Assembly (NCBI RefSeq): GCF_000149955.1
Contig: NC_030991.1
Location: forward strand, 1,061,633 to 1,125,632
Source of the DNA: Fusarium oxysporum f. sp. lycopersici 4287
Lineage: Eukaryota; Ascomycota; Sordariomycetes; Hypocreales; Nectriaceae
Direction: 5' to 3'
DNA: 64,000 bases
Shown here: positions 32,133-43,098 of the stretch, piece after piece
Position numbering within the stretch: position 1 is the stretch's first letter
Layout of the letters: each line of letters opens with the position of its first letter
Notes under the pieces: generated by a model
The model's input: only the letters and a program-made list of their open reading frames with translations
The model's database searches: none
What the model was told of the DNA's origin: nothing
Made by a program: the position numbers and the translations under genes

Positions 32133-33995
32133 ACGTACATGATAAGCATGTGAACCATCCAAGCATGTGAACCACTTTTCCCTCCTACACCTAACATTTC
32201 ACTTAATCAATTGATTTATCAACCACCAAGCATGTCAGACCCAAATTACGAAGCTAGAATACTTCTTGCCCTTCAGGCACTTCAAAATAATCCTAAATTA
32301 AGCCTCCGATGCGCTGCAGATATGTATAAAGTTAATCGCATAACCTTACGTCACCGACAGAATGGTCTCCAATCTCGATGCGATTGGATTCCAAAATCAC
32401 GCCGTTTATCAAATCTAGAGGAACAGATTATAGTTCAGTTTATTCTCGACCTAGATACGCGAGGATTTCCTCCCCGACTGCGTGCTGTTGAAGAAATGGC
32501 CAACCGACTGCTTGCTGACCGCAATGCACTACCTGTCGGCAAGCGCTGGGCTCATAACTTCGTCACGCGCCATAAAGAGCTTAAGATGCGCTTTTTTTCG
32601 TAAATATGACTATCGGAGAGCCAAACGCGAAGATCCAACTATTATTCGCAATTGGTTTACGCTTGTAGCGAATACAATTGCGAAGTACGGCATTCGATCC
32701 GATGATATCTGGAACTTTGACGAGACTGGCTTCCTTATAGGCATGATTGCAAGCGGAATGGTTGTCACAGGCACAGACAGGCGTGGACGACCTAAATCAG
32801 TGCAGCCTGGAAACCGGGAATGGATTACGGTCATTCAGGCGATTAATGCGGCAGGCTGGGCGATCCAGCCGTTTATCATCGGTGGGGGCCAATATCACCT
32901 CGCCAACTGGTACCGAGAAAGTAACCTCCCGGGCGATTGGGCTATTGCGACAAGCCAAAATGGCTGGACCGATAACGAGATAGGACTTGAGTGGCTAAAG
33001 CACTTTGATCGGTGTACAAGCAACCGATCAGTTGGTTCCTATCGTCTTCTGATCCTCGATGGCCATGAAAGTCACCACTCTGTCGATTTTGACAGATATT
33101 GCGAGGAACATAAGATCATTACACTTTGTATGCCACCTCATTCGTCTCATCTACTCCAGCCTCTTGATGTTGGGTACTTTAACCTACTTAAAAACGCTTA
33201 CGGTCGAGAAATTGAGCCTTTGATCAGATGCTCTATAACACATGTATCTAAGACCGAGTTCTTCCCGGCCTTTTATGCCGCGCATCAAGCTACTATGACC
33301 GAAAAAAATATCAAGTCAGCCTTTAGAGGAGCCGGGCTTGTTCCTTTAGACCCAGAAAGTGTGGTCTCAAAGCTTGATGTGCAGCTGTGGACTCCAACGC
33401 CTGCTGAAGACGTCGCTAACCCTTCAACCCCTTGGGTCTCAAAGACGCCAAAGTCCGTGCTTGAGGCTGGCTCTCAGTCTGAATACCTTGAACGACGAAT
33501 CAGAAGACATCACAGTAGCTCTCCAGAGTCGGTTATTGAAGCTATGAAGTCTTTAGAGAAGTCAACAAAGGAATGTATGCATAAGATTACCATACTGACA
33601 GCCAGGCTGGATGATGTTCAAGAGGCAAATAAGATACTAAGCCGTTGCCGAAGGGCAAAAAGAACCCGACTACAGAAGGGAGGAGTAATGATAGTAGATG
33701 AAGCAAGGCAGGCAATTGATCAGATGGATGTTGATGCGCAGGTAGTTGCAGAATCGTCAAGAAGTAGCGGTCAAAGAAAGTCGGTCGGACCGGGGGTTCG
33801 GCGCTGTGGAGTGTGCGGTAAGCCCGGACATAATGCAAGGACGTGTCAGGTAGTAATTAGGATGTCTGGGGAAGAATATAGTGAGTAGTTTTAATTGATT
33901 AATTGATTTGTTGTGTTTTTATGATGATATCTGCCTATATGGTGTAGGAAAATTGGTTCACATACTTGGATGGTTCACATGCTTATCATGTACGT
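32133..33995 (+). mobile_element. pogo-like DNA transposon with zinc-knuckle transposase, nearly intact
   Basis: The element is 1,863 bp with TA duplications at 32131-32132 and 33996-33997. The terminal inverted repeats begin ACGTACATGATAAGCATGTG and hold two units of CATGTGAACC separated by ATCCAAG, perfectly mirrored at the right end apart from one or two bases. It has inserted into the palindromic repeat. A related element end is at 63799-64000. Few differences between its two repeats suggest recent insertion. Confidence 0.9.
32232..33888 (+). pseudogene. pogo-superfamily transposase with C-terminal CCHC knuckle; one homopolymer frameshift
   Basis: ATG at 32232 opens MSDPNYEARILLALQAL (psq-type HTH with ADMYKVNRITLRHR), a CENP-B-like segment and KRWAHNFVTRHKELKMRFF. 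The frame then stops because of a run of seven T (32592-32598); with six, it continues into RKYDYRRAKREDP and runs to 33888. The catalytic triad is in NFDETGF, LDGHESH and LQPLDVGYF with 35 residues between the second and third Asp (DD35D), as in the Tc1/mariner-pogo group. A coiled coil and a CCHC zinc knuckle (CGVCGKPGHNARTC) close the protein. Only that single base separates it from an intact gene of about 550 aa. It could be a sequence error, a real mutation or frameshift expression. Confidence 0.85.
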
Positions 33996-34199
33996 TAATT
34001 CTTGAGTAGGGTTATTATCAGTAATAATCTATAACCTTCAGATATTATTTGCCGACCAGCTCTGAAATAATAAGCCTTACTAAATATAATCACTTAGCTA
34101 GTGTTGTATCTATTGTTGAGCTGCGAGCTTAATATCTTTACTATGCTTTGACTTTATATAGGCTAGTAAGACCTTTTTGCTAATAAAGCGAAGATTATA

Positions 34200-34340
34200 A
34201 TGTTTATAGGCCGAACCTGTAACAGCTGCACCTAACCATTACGCCATGAGGCAAAAGATTGGCTAATAACTGCTATTGTAGCAATTACAGTGGTGCATAC
34301 AGCTGCTTATAGGAGCTTACGGTGAACCAAACCGTAACAG
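34200..34340 (-). mobile_element. tRNA-related SINE-like repeat, copy 2 (best preserved promoter)
   Basis: In minus-strand sense it contains TGGCGTAATGGTTAGGTGC (A-box-like) and 15-20 bp further GGTTCGGCC (B-box-like), the order expected of an internal RNA polymerase III promoter. The adjacent non-tRNA part (GCTCCTATAAG, CACCACTG, GCAAT) is shared with the other two copies. The tRNA-like part cannot form a complete cloverleaf that I can support, so it is not annotated as a tRNA gene. Confidence 0.55.
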
Positions 34341-34796
34341 AACCCTTATAAACCATAAGGTTTAGGTATAGCGGTGAGCCGTTTGGTCACAGTGGAAGTA
34401 TCTCTGGGTTTAGAAGATTAAGAGAATAGATTAGTAGCTTCAAACCACGGCAGGCAGACTTAGTTATATAATGCTTATCACCTAGGTGATGCGGCATGCG
34501 TATAGGGTTAATGGCAAAGCCGCATTTAATGTAAATTATTGCTGGCTCTGGCGAATTATAGTATAAGCCGAGATTCTTAAGCTTTTGGAGCTAACTTGGC
34601 CGCAATATGATAATAGCATTAGTATACGTCGCGAGGCCTGTTATATTAATAAAGTTAAGAAGGCAGTAAGAGGATTAGATACCCTCTGTAAAGCGATATT
34701 TAGCTAAGAATAAAAAAAGAGCTTAATTGCTACTTCCTTCCTTCTAATTGACATAACCGAAATTACTATATACTGTAAAGTTTAAGAGCGCGGTTA
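34341..34796. other. Old repeat debris, no supported gene
   Basis: A fragmentary plus-strand frame near 34510-34710 (for example LKLLELTWPQYDNSISIRRE) looks like a relic of an unknown element. AT content is high. Confidence 0.3.
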
Positions 34797-34975
34797 TCTA
34801 TGTGGTTAGCATGGGCCTTTGTAGAAGGAACGCGGCGTATTTCGCGTTCTCGGTTTATAGGCCTAAATGGAAATGCGCTGCATTTCCAGAGGGGAAATTC
34901 GGGGTAAGAAAATGGAGATTCTGATTGGTGCAGAAGTGGAAATGCGGCGCATTTCTGGTCTACATGCTTGATTAG
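34797..34975 (+). repeat. Triple-palindrome repeat, copy B
   Basis: Same layout as copy A: GAACGCGGCGTATTTCGCGT near 34838, GGAAATGCGCTGCATTTCC near 34869, and GGAAATGCGGCGCATTTC near 34938, then CTACATGCTTGATTAGGG. It is about 80 percent similar to copy A by eye, with both palindromic arms conserved in the last two units. Confidence 0.7.
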
Positions 34976-35865
34976 GGTATCTCATTAGCCACATAGCTAA
35001 ATTTACAAACCTTGCATATAACAAATGGTAAGTCTCGTGTATGGATAAATGGTTCCATTATGGTGGCTGTTGTAATGCTGTATTGTGAATTGGGTTTATT
35101 AGGTTAATGGCTACCTGCTTTAGTTATCTGGGGTTTATTCCATAATAAATCATTGCTGTCTATAGTTACTTGTCTACGGCGCATGCTTATCAAACACGTT
35201 AGTCCTTTTTTCTGTCTCATTGCCAAGTGTCCTAAAATGACTAACGATTTCATTATATACCTACTCGAGCTTGCCCCCAGCATTCGATGCCTCTCCTCAG
35301 GGTGGATCCAAGCATGAATGTGGATTCATAGTGATCTCGAGTTGAGAACATGTCAAATGACTTCTTCCAAGCTTGACTCGCTGAATGATGGGAGCGCTTA
35401 CCATTTAACATGGCTCAAGAAGAGAGTGAGGGGATCACTTGCTCTATCTTCGAGACGCATGGGCCTTGTACTCTTTCACTCTTCATTGTCAGAAACGCAA
35501 CCCTTTGCTAGCCCTCCTTTAGGGGGTTCTAGCTTCCATTGCCATCGTTTGGGAAGCGAAAGGCAGCGATGCGATGGACATGACACACCTTTTTCTTAGT
35601 CAGTGGTCAAATGTCATGGCTCAGGACAAATAGAATTGTTGGAAAGTAACCCATCATCCATAATCTCATTTCACACGTCAATAAGGCAAAAAATAACTAG
35701 GATATCTTGCCAAGTCCTGCCACTTTTGACACGTGGGCGGCTCGTTTCATTCGTTAACTTTTTACAACCTTAACTTTCCAAGTATCGATCTAAAAATTGG
35801 GCAAGCAAGAGTAAGTAAACCACACCAAGTTCCCTCAGCAAATCCGAGTAGGAAAAAGTACAGAC
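34976..35865. other. Intergenic, no supported gene
   Basis: No recognisable coding sequence; a 93-codon plus frame at 35318-35599 has no family features. Confidence 0.4.
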
Positions 35866-35867
35866 TA

Positions 35868-37725
35868 ACGTATTTCACCATCACCCCGTACACCCCCCCA
35901 CCCCGCACACCCGTGCTGACCTCACAACGGAATCTGTAGATGACTTCAATCAATTACACAGCTATGAGTATTTATTCAATTATTCTGAGACTTTGAATAC
36001 TGATTAAAGAACGTTCTCTCAACCGTTAATGTTTTTGGCGGCTTTTTTCTACGTGGTTTGCGCCTGTTTTCCTCGACCTGATGTAATATATTCTTCTCGG
36101 CTTGATCTCGTGCTGTGATGATCTGTTTAATCTCAGGAAAAGCTTGGTTTGGGTCAAATTGAACGGGGACTCGACCTGTGGGAGCTTTTGCTGCCGCTGA
36201 CGCCTTTAATACGGCTTTTTCCTCTTCTAGACGCTGTATTTGACTGTTCTTCTGCTCAATAGACTTCATCGCCTTCTTCAGGATACAATTGAAGTCGCGA
36301 ATCGAGGGATTTCCGTTCTTTTGAGCCTCTTGGAGCTGTTTTTCAATATCATGACTTCCTTGAGGCGTCCCCCACACGGTCTCGGCAACTACCTGCCACT
36401 TCCTTGGTGTTGTAGGCCCCTCAAATGACTTACGTTTCTTCTCCTTGGGCTTTAATGACTTCAAAGCCTTGCGAACATCGATTGGGAAGAGACCAGTGGC
36501 CAAGAAGCCACTCAAAATGTTCCTACGAGTCAGGGCTTTCCGGGAAACCTCTTTATAAGCTTTTAGGAACAGTTGTTGCTGATGTGGTGACGTCGCTCCG
36601 TATGAGGCCCAAAATCGGGTCAACTGACGATAGTACCCTTTTAACGGTCCAAATACGGCAACATCGAGCGGCTGTGTAATATGTGAAGAATGTGAGGGTA
36701 ACCAAGAGAGCCAAATCTTGTTCAACCAAGCCTTTTTCATCAGTTCTGCTGTTATATGTGACTTATGCTGGTCCAGGACTAAAAGTCTCCATTGGGACGG
36801 GTCTGACGGCGTAGTCTCAGGTATAAATACCTCCATAAACCATTTAAGGAAGATATCGGCGTTGGACCAACCCGTAGGACTCGTAGTGTATTTCCAATCA
36901 GGGAAAACGCCCGGAAACCACTGTCCTTGGAGGTTTTCGCCGGTAAAAACGACAGTCGGGGTGAGACGCCGTCCGTCTGCTGATATAGACTCCAATATCG
37001 AGCTCCAAGTCGAATTGTCTGACTTTATACGCTCTGAACTAGATGTCATGATGGTCCCGGCCACAGTCCCGCCGTTGGTTTCCCCAAGTTGGACCCCGGT
37101 CTCGTCGACGTTATACGAATGTTGCCGTGTGATGTTTTTGGACTCGACAACATAGCTGAGACCGTCATAGTACTCCGTAAGCGTCTCCTTCGTGACGCAA
37201 CGCTTCCTCGCGGCATCTATGACTCTCGATGGCTTCATTTCTATTGTCTGATGGCGTGATATAAACCTGTCGACCCAGTTCTTACCGAGATACGAGATGT
37301 CCCCGTTGACCGTTGCCAAAGCTTGTGCAAAGTCGTGTATTTCCTGCTTCGTCAGCGGCTGAAAAGCACGCTCTCTCTCGATAATATAGTTCACAAGGTC
37401 TTCCTCCTGTATGACCGTTAGCGACAAGTCTTTCTGACGTGCCGTTGTGATATCTTGGGCTCCGGCGCAACGATCTCTCAAAGTCGACACCTTGATCGAA
37501 TGTTTTCGCGCCGAAGCTCGCAATCCAATCAATTTTTGGTCCTCCACTGCCAATCTCATCCTATATTCATAATCTGATAGTTGCGAATCCATTTCCGTTG
37601 ATAGAAAAAAAAAAGGATTTAATTTGAATTTTACAGATGTAAATAAAGTGGCTGATATTAATGACGCGTCGATGGTGTTGAGGTGTGCGAGGTGGGGGGG
37701 TGTACGGGGTGACGGTGAAATACGT
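35868..37725 (-). mobile_element. Intact pogo-like DNA transposon
   Basis: The element is 1,858 bp with TA duplications at 35866-35867 and 37726-37727. The terminal inverted repeats start ACGTATTTCACCATCACCCC and ACGTATTTCACCGTCACCCC, followed by a C-rich GTACACCCCCC segment, about 45 bp in all. It carries one intact transposase. It is neither nested nor mutated, so it may still be mobile. Confidence 0.92.
35976..37592 (-). CDS. pogo-superfamily DDE transposase, intact (538 aa)
   Basis: A single exon, ATG at 37592 to stop at 35976. The N-terminus has a psq-type HTH (AVEDQKLIGLRASARKHSIK), then a CENP-B-like domain (FAQALATVNGD...LGKNWVDRFISRHQ). The DDE core has Asp163 (NVDETG), Asp274 (LDQHKSH) and Asp310 (TQPLDVAVF), 35 residues between the last two, the DD35D spacing. 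It ends in a coiled coil (IEQKNSQIQRLEEEKAVLKA) and a Lys/Arg-rich tail (ENRRKPRRKKPPK), a likely nuclear localisation signal. It should cut and paste its own element at TA sites. It lacks the zinc knuckle of the 32-34 kb transposase and is only distantly related to it. No stop or frameshift is present. Confidence 0.93.
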   Translation of the reverse strand: MDSQLSDYEYRMRLAVEDQKLIGLRASARKHSIKVSTLRDRCAGAQDITTARQKDLSLTVIQEEDLVNYIIERERAFQPLTKQEIHDFAQALATVNGDISYLGKNWVDRFISRHQTIEMKPSRVIDAARKRCVTKETLTEYYDGLSYVVESKNITRQHSYNVDETGVQLGETNGGTVAGTIMTSSSERIKSDNSTWSSILESISADGRRLTPTVVFTGENLQGQWFPGVFPDWKYTTSPTGWSNADIFLKWFMEVFIPETTPSDPSQWRLLVLDQHKSHITAELMKKAWLNKIWLSWLPSHSSHITQPLDVAVFGPLKGYYRQLTRFWASYGATSPHQQQLFLKAYKEVSRKALTRRNILSGFLATGLFPIDVRKALKSLKPKEKKRKSFEGPTTPRKWQVVAETVWGTPQGSHDIEKQLQEAQKNGNPSIRDFNCILKKAMKSIEQKNSQIQRLEEEKAVLKASAAAKAPTGRVPVQFDPNQAFPEIKQIITARDQAEKNILHQVEENRRKPRRKKPPKTLTVERTFFNQYSKSQNN

Positions 37726-37727
37726 TA

Positions 37728-38861
37728 GTTGTTGTGGCAACCTCTTCAAAATGCAAAGTCCAATCTTGTATCAAAGGTCTTGTTCAAAACTTATCCTTCT
37801 TCATGTAAGCCTACTAGGTGAAAGAACTCATGACCGGATTGTCTCCGTGCGAGCACCTCGGTCGAGACTCTAGATGTAGGTGCGTAGCCGGATCTGAGAA
37901 GCCGATCGGCCTCGTGCTTCAAAACGGTCTTAAGGACAGTATCTTAGGCAGCAGCAGGATCGTGTATCTACGCCGTGGAGTAAGCTCTGAGAAAAAAACA
38001 TAATGCTCGCCTTCATGCCATTTAGCACGCTCGTTGGATAGATAACGGGCTGCTGACGACCTAAGCTTCGGATAATAGGCCATTCTTCTCGAACAATTCT
38101 TTGTCACAAAGAAAGCATAGTTATCTAATCGTACGCAAACGGCTATCCAAGTCCTAAAGTGCTCGTGCGAGCCCGGTTGAGCACCCACTGCTTACTTATG
38201 GTAGTGTCGAACGAATTGATGGCAATCTCAGGTAAGTCCCTAGTTCGGGCGGGACGAAAAAGTGATCAAGATAGCTACAGTGACCTATATTAGTACTGCT
38301 TAAGAGACATATTTGTCCGCCTGGATTCCCATCCATTCCAATCTTGGGCGTTCAGCGACCCCATCCTTGGCAAGGTAGATTCCTATCGCTCGACTCCGAG
38401 GAGGAGAACAAGGTCACCTAACCAAGTCGAACCCTTGGCCGGTTGGTGGATAAAACGAAAGCAGGCGAAAGAAAACTAAATAATGCCTCAGACTTCCATT
38501 GTATCCAAGAAGTGGAGAATAAAAAGCCCAAAATCAACCCGCCATGCTATGCCTCTTAGAGCTGATTCTAGGGCCTAAACTAGCTGTAAAGTAGCTTATG
38601 GTCGCCCAATTGTGCCTCGGTGGCTACATTTCACGGACTGTGTTGGACCGTCCCCATCACCCAGAGAAAAAGATGACTATTAATCATCTTGGCTCAGGCG
38701 GGTGAGAATGTGGACGTAGTCTTTCGTTTACTCTATTAAACCTGAATCAGCCTGGGCGAATCGGGCATTGGCCGACACGTGATGGGATATTCCTATTCGG
38801 CCTCTGAGTAGTTGGCTGAGTTGTCCTAAAATCACGAGAGTGGAGGAGTCTATGAACCCTA
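37728..38861. other. Intergenic, no supported gene
   Basis: Short frames only. The right side adjoins the 3' end of the bZIP gene, whose C-terminal exon boundary is uncertain. Confidence 0.4.
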
Positions 38862-39711
38862 TCAGCAACATGGATCTCGAGGTATCCTGCAGGGCGTTTG
38901 GCTGGCGCAACTCACATGAGGGTTAGACTGGTCGTAGGGGCTTGGAGCGTTGAAGTCCATGGGCGGCATGTAGCCATAAGTCGTATAAGGGGTCAGCTCG
39001 TCGTCGCTGGGACAGGACTCCCGCTTGGTGGTATCGCTAAAATGCGTCATTGGGGAAAGCATCATGGGCACGGCGGAAGTATTCAGGTAGTTGGGGTAGG
39101 TGTCGGCAGTATCCATGGCCAAGGAGGCCTCAGGGGAATCGTAGGGAGCGACGAACATCTCATCAGGAGTCGGATAAGTCGAGTATGTGAACTGGGAAAG
39201 GCTGTTGGAGCGAGCCCGGTCGTCATGAGTGCTAGGGGGGAAGAGATCGTCATCGGGCTCCCTGGGAGGAATGAACTGGCTCTGAGAGACGGCTGGCTTG
39301 GCGGAGGTATCGGGCTGCGACTTTTGGGACTTGAAGGATCGCTTCGACTTGATGGTATCCTGGGTCTGCTTATCGGACCCGACATGATCAGAAGAGCCAG
39401 CACGGCGCTCGAAGTCCTCGAGACGTCGCTTGAGTCTCTTGCCTACAAGCGAGTATTCATGTCAGTTCTGGTTGGGAATCAGCTTTGGAATCTTCGGGAG
39501 CCAAGTCAGGTGGAAGTCAGGCTCTCGGAGTTAGTGGAGAGAGCGTACGGTAGTTGCGCTGAGCAATGCGGTTCTGTATCCGTCGGCGCTCAGCAGTGTC
39601 AGAGATCTTGGTCCAGTCTTCATCCGGGTTAGCAGATGCACTACTGGTACCTGAGTAGCGTCCGCGAGGAGGAGTTTCCGCATAGGCGGGTAGTGGCATG
39701 AACACCGGCAT
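38862..39711 (-). CDS. bZIP transcription factor
   Basis: Exons 39711-39549 and 39442-38862 give 247 aa; the 106-bp intron splits the basic region. Joined, it reads RRRIQNRIAQRNYRKRLKRR, then LEDFERRAGS: the N-x7-R of bZIP DNA contact is present (NRIAQRNYR), and the DEDWTKISD lead is typical of a common fungal bZIP group. Residues 100-247 are low-complexity, rich in Ser, Pro and Asp, with no other domain. It should act in the nucleus as a dimer. The last residues before the stop (SCASQTPCRIPRDPCC) are unlike the family, and a GTGAGT at about 38926 could be a further donor, so the C-terminus may be wrong or truncated. A 244-codon frame on the opposite strand is a shadow of this gene. Confidence 0.75.
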
Positions 39712-41387
39712 TGTGGAAGTTGTTGTAGATGGTTGAGTAGAGGGTTTGAGTAGGTAGGCGCCGTGGAAATGATACTTGTCGTTGCTATCAACGACGGGGC
39801 GATGGACGACCTAGGCACGATTGAGACAACGGGTTGGGAATCTGCCTGAGCTGTCTATTGATGTCTCGTTTCTGTCTGTCCTCTTCCGCTTGTCTATCTT
39901 TAGGTGCTTGCAATCGACCAGCAACAATGGCTGGCGGTTAGTGGCGGTATATATAGGGGCGAGAATAAACAGGCTTACATATCGACGGGCGTGGAGACGG
40001 CGTAGGTGAATAAGTAACAAATAGCACCGGCCAAAGCGTACCTTTAATATAGTGCGACATCATTGCGACTGCCGATAGTTTGCTTATATGCTAGGGTATT
40101 AGAGCTAGAGTAAGAGACAAACGAGATGGAGGTGACAAAGACGGGATCGAGGCTCCAATCTGTAGATACGGTCGGGGCTCTCCCCAAAGTAGTCTATCAT
40201 TTCATTGCGGGCGGCACGAGTCACGAAGAGGCGCTCGATCTCCGGGACTCCTCATCACGGGGGGATAAGAGACTGAATAACCTAGTAAGAGACAGAGATA
40301 ATAGGCGTAACGGACTCAGATGGCAGAAGTGCTGCCCAATGCGGGCCAACATCGGACGACACCTGCCTTGGGTATGTTGGAGGGGGCATGTGATATGGAG
40401 AAGTACGGATGAAGTTCTTTCCATCGGTCAACTAGGCCTGCAATAGGTAAATTCCCCGAACCCCTCCTCAAGCTGATTACTAGACACCTAAACTACCGCG
40501 TAGATTAACTTTTGGCTCGTCATATGGCGCGAGTCAGTATCACATAGGCGAAGCTTGCGCTTGGAACCGTAGCATGCTAGGCCGAAAGGATATGAGGGTA
40601 GCGGTGATAGGGCGAACGCAGCCATGGTGGAAGATTGCCAATTAGTGATCTCCTGGGTGCTTAGTAACGGGCGCTAAGCAGCGGGCGAGCCATGGCGCGA
40701 AGGTACAGAGGAGGCGATGGAGAGGGTGGGTAAGCCCGTTCACCGGTCCTAGATACCCTTCTGTACTCTAATAGAATAAAGAGCCGGGTGGGTCAATACT
40801 CGGCGCCTCATAGACCTCGCTTATCACAGCCCAGGACTAGTTTGCGACCTCATAAAGTTCCGACTTGCACGCAGAGCCAGGAAGAGACGGAAGCCACTAG
40901 GTTCACATATACCCGTGGGTCTACTTTTCGTTCTACCATTATATCGCATCTACGCGACGAAAAGTCTGAAAGACAGAGCTTCATCCATGCGCTCACCAAT
41001 CAGCTAGATAAGGAATGCTTTTAAGCCAAATACAGTTCGGCCTAGATGGCTGGATTGCGGCTATTTTGTTAGCGCGCCCGGATTCTTTAGCCTCTTTTTC
41101 GGCTTACCCCGACATACTATTACTAGACCGCACATACAAAGGCGAACAAGCATAGCATGCCGCTCCTTGATATGATTAGAATTGATGTTTGCTAACGACC
41201 CTTTTGCATAGCTTTTGCGTTCCTCCGTGGCGAGACGGAGGATGATATACTTGGGCAATAGACCGGCTCAGGTTATTGATAAAACAAAATGGGTTGATTG
41301 TGTGGTTGTTAGTTCTAAGTTGCATGCATCCGAGAAGAGCACAGCTCCTTACATAGTATCCACATCCAGCAGATCGGACCACCTTAG
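39712..41387. other. Intergenic, no supported gene
   Basis: Probable promoter of the bZIP gene, then non-coding DNA with short frames on both strands. Nothing is recognised. Confidence 0.4.
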
Positions 41388-42032
41388 TCACACGGTCTCA
41401 ACAATATCAGTAATATCCGGCCACTCCGCTTCACCGACAAAACCAATCTGCTGCCGGGCATTCTCCTGCAATTTAACCCCCAGCTGAGCTAAGTCTTTAC
41501 GGATCTCATCAATAGCCGCATCCCCTATAGAGTGCTGTTCCATCTCTGAGTCGTTATCATGCCTGGCTGCGTCTGTATGTATGAAGCTCTGGTTTGGTAA
41601 GAGCAGTGCAAGAGGCAATACTACCGCAGTCGAAATGTTTCCATCCCTTTCAGTCGTTTCGCAGTGACTTAGCGCTTGCACTTGGCTTATTTGAGAGAAG
41701 AGTTGTTGCGGCAAAATTGGCGCGTTATGCAGGGTAATGCCATTTCTGTGGTTGCATCTTTCATCTCCACGATTTGAAAGGACTCCACTGTGTGGTATGG
41801 TCTTCTTAGACGATTTTGAATTCTCTATACGGTGGTTAAATTAAGCCTTTGGGCTACAGCTAGTAATTGTGGCACTCAATGCTGTATTGTCGGTCCTGAT
41901 TGTCGTCGCCGAGATATGGGAACTCGTTTGGGATAGCGGTATTTGTTCTTGTTTATTTTCTTCGTTGGCCTCTGGGATTGACAGATTATCTCTTTGCTGC
42001 GGCATGCTATTGATGGATTTGATAGCATACAA
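41388..42032 (-). other. Unassigned gene fragment(s)
   Basis: Two minus frames (41388-41714, 108 codons; 41841-42032, 63 codons) are rich in Gln, Glu and Asp. The first contains DEIRKDLAQLGVKLQENARQ, a probable helix, then GFVGEAEWPDITDIVETV. They may be exons of one gene of unknown function. No family is recognised. Confidence 0.25.
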
Positions 42033-42559
42033 GGAGCTTGCGGGTAGAAGAAGGTTCCTGGATATAGAGTATGAAGTGGTTCTAACGCAACAGCAGTTCT
42101 ATTCTTCATTATATGCCGGCGGTCTACTTGACGACGGCTATGCATAGACTCAACCCTTGCTATCGCTCGTTTAAACGCGCCTAGAATTAATCTCTACACT
42201 CATCTAACCATGCCAGACACTAAGATAGGCATGACATGACGTTTTTAGAAGAGCTTGGTTGGCCGAAAAACAACGGATGCTAACCTTTCACCAGCGTCGA
42301 TCAACTGCCGTCTGCTATTTGTTGGTATGGCATGTGAAAGTGACCCTTTCTTAGCTGAATTAAAAAAGGTCGTAAGTTCTAGACCGATCGATCCAGGAAA
42401 GTCTTGACTCTTCTTGGTTCTAGACTGTTCGAACGGCCAGACCGGTAAAATGTGTTACATTGTTGGTGAAGCCCGCCCCACTTCCAATCGCCGCAAAGCC
42501 TGTAAATCAGATGATTTGAGCCTGAGGCCGGAGTATTTGAGCTTAGTCCTACATACCAA

Positions 42560-42850
42560 AAACAATTGATTTATTTTACCCCGCATTACAGGGGGTAGAC
42601 CTGATTTTTGACCAGGGGTAGAATTGAATTTCACAAAGTCATTCACAAAGTCACTAGCCGGGTAGTAGACTTGACTTTGCAGGGGGTAGAATTAATTTAT
42701 ACAAGGGGTAGACTTGGATTTCTAATTGGGACTTGGTTACACGTCGAGATGCGGCGCCGCGCCACCAAGCACCTGAACCCACCGCGTAAAGTTTTGGCTC
42801 AGGCTCATGAACACCATCGCAATTGTAAGCCATAGCCAAAATCTCAATCC
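42560..42850 (-). repeat. Dispersed repeat with CTACCCCCTG-type subrepeats, copy 2
   Basis: Inverted relative to 31289-31563 and alignable over its full length, including TTTTGGCTAT, GAGCCTGAGCCAAAACTTTA, five or more TCTACCCC-type units and the terminal TAAAATAAATCAATTG. Divergence by eye is about 25 percent, so these are old copies. Confidence 0.6.
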
Positions 42851-43098
42851 TTCTAATACAGATTGATCACGTCATGCCGCTTGGTTTTACCATGCAGCAC
42901 CCACCTGCCGGTCATACCCACCTACCGGTCAGCGAAAAAAAAAATCCCCCATACACAACGCACTTTGTTAACCTCATGGGAAAACCGTAATACACATAGT
43001 AAAAATAAGTTTATCTCTAGAATTCAGATCAAAATTGAATCTATTTTAATATTTTCTAGGTTTTTTAACCTCACGGCCTGTGCGGGTGCGTACGACAC

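Noticed and set aside
34200..34270. A functional tRNA gene
   Set aside because: A- and B-box-like words are present but the stems do not pair into a full cloverleaf, and flanking non-tRNA sequence is repeated at two other places.
38898..39632. 244-codon plus-strand open frame
   Set aside because: It is antisense to the bZIP gene, whose basic region and splice sites are convincing; the frame is Gly/Val/Leu-rich shadow sequence.
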